From: Clostridia bacterium
GTDB taxonomy: Bacteria > Bacillota > Clostridia > Oscillospirales > CAG-272
Direction of reading: 5' to 3'
Assembly: GCA_017386965.1 (NCBI GenBank)
Contig: JAFOGE010000129.1
Coordinates: 1-12,513, forward strand
DNA length: 12,513 nt
The notes below the pieces were generated by a model. It worked only from the letters and a program-made list of their open reading frames with translations, had not been told where the DNA came from and made no database searches. Positions 7,378-12,513 of this stretch are shown here, piece by piece (within the stretch, counting starts at the first letter, position 1; every line of letters starts with the position of its first letter). A program made the translations under genes and the position numbers.

Positions 7378-7908
7378 ATGAATATCTGGCACGATATGGA
7401 TCCCTCTCGCATCACCCCACAGGAATTTGATGCCGTGATCGAGATCCCCAAGGGCAGCAAATGCAAATATGAGCTGGACAAATACACCGGACTCTTAAAG
7501 CTCGACCGCATTCTCTACACCTCCACGCACTACCCCGCCAACTACGGCTTTATCCCGCGCACCTATGCCGACGACGGCGACCCCTTGGACGTCTTGGTGC
7601 TTTGCTCCGAGCCGGTCTATCCGCTAACCCTGATCCGCGTCTATCCCATCGGTGTGATGCGCATGATCGACGACGGCAAGATGGACGATAAGATCATCGC
7701 CCTTCCGCACTCGGATCCAACCTACCTCGGCATCTCCACGATCGATGAGCTGCCGCCCCACGTTTTTGATGAGATCATGCACTTCTTCAGCGTCTATAAG
7801 CAGCTGGAGAACAAGCAAACCGCCGTCAAGTCCCTCTTTGGCCCGGACGTTGCCCAGCGCATTATCTGGGACGCTATTACCGGCTACAAGGAAAAATTTC
7901 AAAAATAA
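7378..7908 (+). CDS. ppa: Family I soluble inorganic pyrophosphatase
   Basis: This cytosolic enzyme hydrolyses pyrophosphate to two phosphates with Mg2+, pulling nucleic acid, protein and aminoacyl-tRNA synthesis forward. The 176 residues match the E. coli enzyme in length. The signature DGDPLD is at 66-71, with metal ligands D66, D68 and D71. D98 and D103 in MIDDGKMDD correspond to E. coli D97 and D102. Other family landmarks are EIPKGSKCKYELDK (22-35) and YPANYGFIP (52-60). I chose the ATG at 7378, seven bases after AAAAAAGGAGG (7360-7370); an adjacent in-frame TTG at 7375 is less likely. It is the last gene of the DUF512-der-obg unit and is followed by a hairpin at 7917-7968. It carries one TTA and one CTA codon, both rare in this window. 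Confidence 0.97.
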   Translation: MNIWHDMDPSRITPQEFDAVIEIPKGSKCKYELDKYTGLLKLDRILYTSTHYPANYGFIPRTYADDGDPLDVLVLCSEPVYPLTLIRVYPIGVMRMIDDGKMDDKIIALPHSDPTYLGISTIDELPPHVFDEIMHFFSVYKQLENKQTAVKSLFGPDVAQRIIWDAITGYKEKFQK

Positions 7909-7916
7909 CAAAATAG

Positions 7917-7968
7917 CAGACACAGATGCCTTACAAAAGAAGCCCATTTTGTAAACAATCTGTGTCTG
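7917..7968 (+). terminator. Long two-part hairpin, probable terminator after ppa
   Basis: An 11-base perfect outer stem (CAGACACAGAT at 7917-7927, ATCTGTGTCTG at 7958-7968) encloses a 3x3 internal loop. Inside that is an 8-base inner stem (TTACAAAA 7931-7938, TTTTGTAA 7947-7954) with an 8-base loop. It begins eight bases after the ppa stop. The following TTCTTT is only moderately T-rich, so termination may be incomplete. The structure abuts the mscS promoter's -35 box (7972). Confidence 0.65.
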
Positions 7969-7971
7969 TTC

Positions 7972-8000
7972 TTTACAAAGCCCTATCGCCGTGTTAAAAT
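7972..8000 (+). promoter_or_regulatory. Sigma-A-type promoter with extended -10 for mscS
   Basis: TTTACA (7972-7977) and TAAAAT (7995-8000) are separated by 17 bases. TG at 7992-7993 gives an extended -10 (TGTTAAAAT). Transcription would start near 8007, which rules out the in-frame ATG at 8005 and supports the start at 8041. Confidence 0.78.
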
Positions 8001-8040
8001 AGGGATGTACATAACCGCATTTTGGAAGGAGCATTTACTT

Positions 8041-8862
8041 ATGGAAGAAACCCTGCAATCCCTTTGGAACAACCTCATCTCTCTCGCCACCGACGTCGGC
8101 GGTAAGCTGATCGGTGCGATCCTGGTCCTGATCGTAGGTCATTTCCTCATCAAATTCATCATGAAGACGGTCCGCAAATCCAAGGCCATGCAAAAGACTG
8201 AGATTACCGTTGCGCATTTCCTGATGAACTTCCTTAGCATCGCCCTCAACATCGTCATGGTCGTCACCGTGATCGCCATTCTCGGCGTACCGATGGCCTC
8301 CGTCGTTGCCGTCATCGCCTCTGCCGGTGTTGCTGTCGGCTTGGCTCTCCAGGGGTCGCTGAGCAACCTCGCAGGCGGCATCATGATCCTGCTCTTTCGG
8401 CCCTTCAAGATCGGCAACTACGTGGAAACCGCAGGTCACTCCGGAACCGTAGAGGACATCGGCATCTTCTACACCGTCATGCGCACCCCCGACAATCGCC
8501 AGATCACCATTCCCAACGGCACCGTGATGGCCTCCTCCGTGATCAACGTGTCGGCCTACGACACCCGTCGCGTGGATTTCACCTTCAGCGCAGCCTACGG
8601 GACCGACGTCAGCCGTGTCAATGCCATCCTGCTGGAGGAAGCCGCAAAGCATGAGCTCGTGTTCGACGATCCCGAACCCTTTGCGCGTCTTTGCAAGCAG
8701 AACGAAAGCTCCCTGGACTTCACGCTCCGCGTTTGGACCAAGGCCGAGAATTACTGGACCGTGAACTTCGACCTGCTCAAGAGCATTAACGATCGCTTTG
8801 AGGCCGAGAAGATCGAGGTCCCCTTCAACCAGCTCGACGTACACGTCACCACGCAGAACTGA
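8041..8862 (+). CDS. mscS: Small-conductance mechanosensitive channel, MscS family
   Basis: This is an inner-membrane channel, heptameric in the characterised family, that opens under membrane tension to release solutes during hypo-osmotic shock. The 273 residues show TM1 (about 17-40), TM2 (about 60-83) and the pore-lining TM3 (about 86-118). TM3 carries the glycine/alanine-packed pattern ASAGVAVGLALQGSLSNLAGG (93-113). The beta domain follows, with FRPFKIGNYVE (119-129), GTVEDIGIFYTVMRTPDN (135-152) and IPNG (157-160), then a mixed alpha/beta C-terminal domain ending near FNQLDVHV. The length is close to E. coli MscS (286). GGAAGGAG (8023-8030) lies ten bases before the ATG at 8041. An upstream in-frame ATG at 8005 sits at the predicted transcription start, so it is rejected. 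The gene has its own promoter. Confidence 0.95.
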   Translation: MEETLQSLWNNLISLATDVGGKLIGAILVLIVGHFLIKFIMKTVRKSKAMQKTEITVAHFLMNFLSIALNIVMVVTVIAILGVPMASVVAVIASAGVAVGLALQGSLSNLAGGIMILLFRPFKIGNYVETAGHSGTVEDIGIFYTVMRTPDNRQITIPNGTVMASSVINVSAYDTRRVDFTFSAAYGTDVSRVNAILLEEAAKHELVFDDPEPFARLCKQNESSLDFTLRVWTKAENYWTVNFDLLKSINDRFEAEKIEVPFNQLDVHVTTQN

Positions 8863-8921
8863 TCCCCTTCGGGGAAACACCAAGAAGGGGGAAGCAAACG
8901 TCGGCTTCCCCCCCTCTTTTT
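8863..8921 (+). terminator. Tandem hairpins with T-tract after mscS
   Basis: A small hairpin, TCCCC-TTC-GGGGA (8863-8875), starts immediately after the mscS stop. Next is a stronger stem, GGGGGAAGC (8887-8895) with GCTTCCCCC (8904-8912) and an 8-base loop, followed by CCTCTTTTT (8913-8921). The second is a convincing rho-independent terminator. It sits only 29 bases before cinA, for which no separate promoter is visible, so it may allow some read-through. Confidence 0.72.
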
Positions 8922-8950
8922 GACCGCTATTTGATTTTCGGAGGTACCCC

Positions 8951-9442
8951 ATGACGCATTGCGAAGAACAGATCCGCGCCCTCTGCCAAGCTCTGCTTTG
9001 CGCAGGGAAAACGCTTGCAACTGCCGAATCCTGCACGGGCGGCGGCATTGCAAAGGCGCTCACCGAGCTACCCGGAAGCTCCGCCGTATTTTTGGGCGGT
9101 GCCGTAACCTATACGAACGCCCTGAAGGAATCGCTTCTCGGTGTTCCGAGAGAGATCCTCGAGCAGCATACCGAGGTCAGTGCGCCCTGCGCCAAGGCCA
9201 TGGCAGAGGGGATTCGCGAGCGGACGGGAGCCTGCCTTGCCGTATCGGCCACCGGCTATTCCGGCCCCGGAGGTGGAACCGATCGGGATCCCGTTGGCAC
9301 CGTTTACATCGGCATCGCCTCCCCACGCGCTTGCTTCGCCGAGCGCTTTTCCGCGCCGTCCGGCGCAACACGCCGGGAGATCCGTGAGGCCGTAATCCTG
9401 CGCGCTCTGGAATTGCTTTTGCAGGAAGCAGAGCAGCTTTGA
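8951..9442 (+). CDS. pncC: Stand-alone CinA C-terminal domain protein, nicotinamide-nucleotide amidase (PncC) type
   Basis: The family deamidates nicotinamide mononucleotide to nicotinate mononucleotide, recycling the NMN made by DNA ligase back into NAD. The 163 residues match single-domain E. coli PncC, without the N-terminal molybdopterin-binding-like domain of full CinA. Seen: TAESCTGG (24-31) with the family's proposed nucleophile S27; LPGSSAVFLGGAVTYTNALK (40-59) with K59; LLGV (62-65); and the SATGYSGPGGG...PVGTVYIG block in the C-terminal half. GGAGGT (8940-8945) lies five bases before the ATG. The gene follows the mscS terminator with no clear promoter of its own, so it may depend on read-through. 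In other genomes full-length cinA often sits near recA; that context is absent here. The enzymatic role is inferred from the family. Confidence 0.93.
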   Translation: MTHCEEQIRALCQALLCAGKTLATAESCTGGGIAKALTELPGSSAVFLGGAVTYTNALKESLLGVPREILEQHTEVSAPCAKAMAEGIRERTGACLAVSATGYSGPGGGTDRDPVGTVYIGIASPRACFAERFSAPSGATRREIREAVILRALELLLQEAEQL

Positions 9443-9449
9443 TCCATCA

Positions 9450-9517
9450 AAAAAGCACCCGTGCGTCTTTCCGACGTTCTCTTTTTCAGAGCACGCGAAG
9501 GCGCAGGGGTGCTTTTT
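9450..9517. terminator. Palindromic (bidirectional) terminator between cinA and the flavin reductase gene
   Basis: AAAAAGCACCC (9450-9460) is the exact reverse complement of GGGTGCTTTTT (9507-9517), an 11-base stem. After a 1x1 mismatch it continues for four more base pairs (TGCG/CGCA), with a loop of about 36 bases. Flanking A and T tracts give a terminal U-run on both strands. It lies eight bases after the cinA stop and ten bases beyond the convergent flavin reductase stop, so it can serve both genes. Confidence 0.85.
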
Positions 9518-9526
9518 CATTCGATG

Positions 9527-10060
9527 TTAAGAGCTTCTCTCCGCCGAGGCGCATCGAACCAGCACCTCCTCGATCTCGCAAAGGAACAAGCGGTGCAGAT
9601 TCCCTTCCCCGTAATGTGCCTCGAGCAGAGCGGCATCCGAAAAGCCCTCCCGCAACAGATCTCCCGCATACAGCTTTCGGCATAGCAAAACGCTGCTGGC
9701 CTCTGCCGGATAGGGCGTCCCCTCCCGCCAGACACAATGCAGTCCCGCACCCGCAAACTTATCGCCCTCACGTCCGCTATGCCTTCCGCAAAAGATCAAT
9801 GCCTCCCGATACCCCTCATCCAGAAAGGAGATCGAAAGACGCTCCCCCGCCTCGGCCAAGGGACAGGTGTACCGCTCCGGTCGAATGAAGCACATCGCGA
9901 CCGGCTTGTTCCAGACATATCCAAATCCTCCCCAGGATGCCGTCATGATGTTTGCACGCTCTCCGTCCGTTGCCCCAATGAGCATCCATCCCTTCCCGAT
10001 CCGTGAAAAAAGCGGCTCGTATTCCTCCGCACGCAATCTTGTAAAGCCTCCGATCAGCAT
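9527..10060 (-). CDS. Flavin reductase-like (FMN-binding split-barrel) protein
   Basis: This 177-residue protein resembles the flavin reductase-like/DIM6-NTAB FMN-binding split-barrel family common in anaerobic Bacillota. Such proteins bind FMN and reduce flavins or small electron acceptors; the substrate here is unknown. Seen: NIMTASWGGFGYVWNKP (37-53), which is the FMN-contact region, FIRPERYT (58-65), the GRHSGREGDKFAGAGL segment (92-107), CRKLYAGDLL (127-136) and the late HYGEGNLHRLFLCEIEEVL block (149-167). The ATG at 10058-10060 is preceded by GGAGGGAAAGGAA. It lies downstream of rpoC on the same strand but is separated by a strong terminator. I could not find a convincing promoter in the short gap. 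It uses one CTA and one TCA codon, slightly unlike its neighbours. Confidence 0.88.
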   Translation of the reverse strand: MLIGGFTRLRAEEYEPLFSRIGKGWMLIGATDGERANIMTASWGGFGYVWNKPVAMCFIRPERYTCPLAEAGERLSISFLDEGYREALIFCGRHSGREGDKFAGAGLHCVWREGTPYPAEASSVLLCRKLYAGDLLREGFSDAALLEAHYGEGNLHRLFLCEIEEVLVRCASAERSS

Positions 10061-10114
10061 TTCCTTTCCCTCCGCAAAAGACGTTTCATCTATCTATATA
10101 TGCGAAAGCGCGCA

Positions 10115-10203
10115 AAAAAAGAACCCCGTGTCTGCATTTTCCGCCTTTTCGGATCAGGTTTCCCTTCCGGATCGGCGTCCTTGCTGACGCGGGGTTCTTT
10201 TTT
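10115..10203 (-). terminator. Large-loop rho-independent terminator after rpoC
   Basis: AAAAAAGAACCCCG (10115-10128) is the exact reverse complement of CGGGGTTCTTTTTT (10190-10203), a perfect 14-base stem. Pairing continues imperfectly inward (roughly 10129-10136 with 10182-10189). On the minus strand the structure ends in a run of Ts (10114-10120), 20 bases downstream of the rpoC stop. The loop is long and contains a further possible CGCC/GGCG pairing. It closes the rpoC transcription unit before the flavin reductase gene. Confidence 0.85.
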
Positions 10204-10222
10204 ATTCTGTTTCAGATTGGAA

Positions 10223-12513
10223 TTAAACCGCTTCGGTTTCTTCCTCTGCAACGATCTCCTCAGCAGGCTCTACCTGGCGAACACCAACACCCTTGTAGCA
10301 ATCCATACCCGTTCCGGCAGGGATCAGCTTACCGATGATGACGTTCTCCTTCAGGCCGAGCAGACGGTCCACCTTACCGCGGATCGCCGCCTCGGTAAGC
10401 ACCTTGGTGGTTTCCTGGAAGGATGCGGCCGACAGGAAGGACTCGGTCTGCAGGGATGCCTTGGTGATACCCAGAAGCACCGTGCTTGCCGTAGCGTGAG
10501 CCAATCCGCTCTCGCCTGCCGCCACTCTTGCATCGACTGCATTGTTGGCCTCCTCCAGCTCCATCATATCCACAACGGAGCCGACGAGAAGCTCGGTGTC
10601 ACCGCTTTCCTCAATGCGCATCTTTCTGGTCATCTGGCGCGCAATGATCTCAACGTGCTTGTCGTTGACGTTACAGGACTGCGAACGGTACACCTTCTGG
10701 ATCTCCTTGATGAGGTACTCATAGACCGCGTCAAGTCCCAGGATCCGCATAATGTCTGCGGGTGCCTTGTTACCCTCGGTCATAGCCTCGCCGACCTCCA
10801 GATGCTGGCCCTCGATGATGGTCAGCTTGGTGCCGTAGGGGATCTGGTATTCCTTCACCTCTGCCACAACGCCCTCGGGCTGCTCGGCATCGGGACGGAC
10901 GGTGATCACGTGCGTGTTGGAATTCTCGGCCATGCCGATGTGCGCGCTTCCGCGTACCTCGCTCATGATGGCCGACTTCTTGGGCTGACGTGCCTCGAAA
11001 AGCTCCTCGACACGGGGCAGACCCTGGGTAATATCCGATCCTGCGACACCGCCCGAGTGGAAGGTACGCATGGTCAGCTGTGTACCCGGCTCACCGATGG
11101 ACTGTGCGGCAATGATACCGACGGCCTCACCGACGTTGACCAGCTTGCCGTTTGCAAGGTCTGCGCCATAGCAGTGTGCGCAGATACCGTGCTTTGCATG
11201 GCACTGGATTACGGTACGGATGTGAACGCTGTGGATGCCCGCTGCCTCGATCTGCTCCACGACCTCCTCGGTGATCATCTGATCGTCCTCGAGGATGACC
11301 TCTCCCGTTACGGGATGGAGGATCGGGCCCATGGTGAATCTGCCGATGATACGGTCAGCCAAAGGCTCCAGTACGTTCTTATCCTTCTCGTCAATAATAT
11401 CGTTGACCCATGCACCCTTCGTCGTGTCACACTTGACCTCGCGGACGATCACATCCTGCGAAACGTCAACCAGACGGCGCGTCAGGTAGCCGGAGTCTGC
11501 GGTACGCAGAGCGGTATCCGACAGGGACTTACGCGATCCCTTTGCACCCATGAAGTACTCCAGGATGTTCAGACCCTCGCGGAAGTTGGACTTAATCGGG
11601 ATCTCGATGGTACGTCCGTTGGTTGCGAACATCAGTCCGCGCATACCTGCCAGCTGACGCATCTGTGCGATGGATCCGCGGGCTCCCGAATCCGACATGA
11701 TCTTGATCGGGTTGAACTGGCTGAAGCAATCCTGCAATGCGGCGGTCACGCTGTTCGTGGTCTTATCCCAGAGCTTGATCACGGCATTGTAGCGCTCCTC
11801 GTTGGAGAACATACCCATCTTGTAGTATTCGTTCAGCACATCCACCTGCTTCTGTGCGGCCTCGATCAGCGCGGGCTTTTCCTTCGGGATGGTCATGTCA
11901 TAGACCGAAATCGAGAAGGATGCTCTGGTGGAATACTGGTAGCCCATCGCCTTGATGTCGTCCAGCATCTTCGCGCAAACGGCAGGGCCGTTGTTGCGGA
12001 TGCAGCGGTCGATGATCTGTCCCAGCTGCTTCTTCTTGATCACAAACTCAACCTCGAGCTTGAAGAGGTTCTCGGGCTTGCTTCTGTCCACAAATCCAAG
12101 GTTCTGGGGCAGCGGATCATTGTAGATCAAGCGGCCCAGCGTGGTCTGGATCACGTCGGACTTCATCTCGCCGTCGATCTCCTTGAATACGCGCACGCGG
12201 ATCTTGGCATGCAGGCCAAGCAGTCCGTTGCGATATGCGCACATTGCCTCGTTGAAATCGCGGAAGCATCCGCCCTCACCGGGCTCTCCGTCCTTCTCCA
12301 TCGTCAGATAGTAAGAACCGAGGATCATATCCTGCGAAGGCACCGTAACGGCCTTACCGTCCATGGGCTTGAGCAGGTTGTTTGCAGAAAGCATGAGGAA
12401 GCGTGCCTCGGCCTGTGCCTCGGCGGAAAGCGGAACGTGAACCGGCATCTGGTCGCCGTCGAAGTCCGCATTGAACGCGGGGCAGACCAGCGGGTGCAGC
12501 TTGATCGCTCTAC
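10223..12513 (-). CDS. rpoC: RNA polymerase beta-prime subunit, N-terminal part missing at window edge
   Basis: This is the catalytic beta' subunit of DNA-dependent RNA polymerase. About 762 C-terminal residues are present, and the frame stays open to the window edge, so the N-terminal zinc ribbon and clamp are outside. Seen, numbering from the Met at 12448: the catalytic Mg2+ loop NADFDGD immediately upstream (12452-12472); VPSQDMILGSYYLT (36-49); the approach NFREGLNILEYF (288-299) and bridge helix (about 298-330); the four zinc cysteines C340, C416, C423 and C426; and the trigger loop MRTFH (460-464). The C-terminus is acidic (EEIVAEEETEAV). Catalytic and zinc residues are intact, but QMPVH replaces the usual QMAVH, and the bridge-helix segment GAKGSRKSLS differs from the familiar THGARKGLA. 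rpoB would be expected upstream, outside the window. No ribosomal protein gene follows it within the visible 10 kb. Confidence 0.98.
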   Translation of the reverse strand, partial: RAIKLHPLVCPAFNADFDGDQMPVHVPLSAEAQAEARFLMLSANNLLKPMDGKAVTVPSQDMILGSYYLTMEKDGEPGEGGCFRDFNEAMCAYRNGLLGLHAKIRVRVFKEIDGEMKSDVIQTTLGRLIYNDPLPQNLGFVDRSKPENLFKLEVEFVIKKKQLGQIIDRCIRNNGPAVCAKMLDDIKAMGYQYSTRASFSISVYDMTIPKEKPALIEAAQKQVDVLNEYYKMGMFSNEERYNAVIKLWDKTTNSVTAALQDCFSQFNPIKIMSDSGARGSIAQMRQLAGMRGLMFATNGRTIEIPIKSNFREGLNILEYFMGAKGSRKSLSDTALRTADSGYLTRRLVDVSQDVIVREVKCDTTKGAWVNDIIDEKDKNVLEPLADRIIGRFTMGPILHPVTGEVILEDDQMITEEVVEQIEAAGIHSVHIRTVIQCHAKHGICAHCYGADLANGKLVNVGEAVGIIAAQSIGEPGTQLTMRTFHSGGVAGSDITQGLPRVEELFEARQPKKSAIMSEVRGSAHIGMAENSNTHVITVRPDAEQPEGVVAEVKEYQIPYGTKLTIIEGQHLEVGEAMTEGNKAPADIMRILGLDAVYEYLIKEIQKVYRSQSCNVNDKHVEIIARQMTRKMRIEESGDTELLVGSVVDMMELEEANNAVDARVAAGESGLAHATASTVLLGITKASLQTESFLSAASFQETTKVLTEAAIRGKVDRLLGLKENVIIGKLIPAGTGMDCYKGVGVRQVEPAEEIVAEEETEAV

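Noticed and set aside
8005..8040. Upstream ATG giving a 285-residue MscS
   Set aside because: It lies at the predicted transcription start with no Shine-Dalgarno, whereas the ATG at 8041 follows GGAAGGAG.
8920..8950. TTGACC at 8920-8925 as a -35 box for cinA
   Set aside because: No -10-like hexamer lies 16-18 bases downstream; that stretch is occupied by the ribosome binding site.
8035..9063. A 342-codon minus-strand open frame over mscS and the start of cinA
   Set aside because: Antisense shadow of MscS. Its product has no recognisable domain.
10086..10114. Promoter for the flavin reductase gene (TTGCGC with TATATA/TATAGA on the minus strand)
   Set aside because: The AT-rich -10 candidates are only 8-12 bases from the -35-like sequence, and a 17-base spacing gives a poor -10. 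Not strong enough to annotate.
1..12513. CRISPR arrays, tRNA or rRNA genes, insertion sequences, phage or defence genes
   Set aside because: None seen on reading the window on both strands. Every sizeable frame is a core gene or its shadow, and intergenic spaces are short.

Overview
This window carries housekeeping genes from what looks like a GC-rich member of the Bacillota, probably class Clostridia (perhaps an uncultured gut lineage). That placement is inferred from four things: a paired YmfF/YmfH-type M16 protein set next to lgt, a PDZ/radical-SAM/DUF512 protein directly upstream of der, strong AGGAGG-type ribosome binding sites, and sigma-A-like promoters with 17-base spacers and, on the two rightward units, TGn extended -10 elements. 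No rRNA, tRNA, insertion sequence, phage gene, CRISPR array or other sign of mobile DNA was seen. I did not find a recognisable undescribed system; the findings below are second-look points in a core region.

Left block (1-3210, leftward). A good promoter at 3182-3210 drives an M16-like protein without a zinc motif (1801-3132), which overlaps by 14 bases an M16 metallopeptidase with an intact HxxEH motif (510-1814). After 55 bases comes lgt, cut by the window edge. The two M16 proteins probably form one heteromeric peptidase, and lgt attaches the diacylglyceryl group to prelipoproteins.

Central block (3271-7968, rightward). An extended -10 promoter at 3271-3299 heads a tightly spaced unit: the DUF512/radical-SAM-like protein, the double GTPase Der, the GTPase Obg and inorganic pyrophosphatase. 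It ends at a long imperfect hairpin. Der and Obg both act in large ribosomal subunit assembly. Pyrophosphatase removes the pyrophosphate released by biosynthesis. The DUF512 protein has no known role.

Right-centre block (7972-9517, rightward). A new promoter abutting the previous hairpin drives a MscS-type mechanosensitive channel. A terminator-like hairpin follows, then a stand-alone CinA C-terminal domain protein (PncC-type nicotinamide-nucleotide amidase). A palindromic terminator at 9450-9517 separates cinA from the convergent gene on its right.

Right block (9527-12513, leftward). rpoC, cut at the edge just upstream of its catalytic NADFDGD loop, runs leftward to a large terminator at 10115-10203. 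Beyond that is a small flavin reductase-like gene (9527-10060). The rpoC fragment keeps its catalytic and zinc residues but differs from familiar sequences in the N-terminal part of the bridge helix and beside the catalytic loop.

Across about 3,900 codons the genes almost never use TTA, CTA or TCA (seven occurrences found). This explains why very long open frames exist on the antisense strand, including one of about 4 kb. They are treated here as shadows. No gene-free stretch exceeds about 220 bases.
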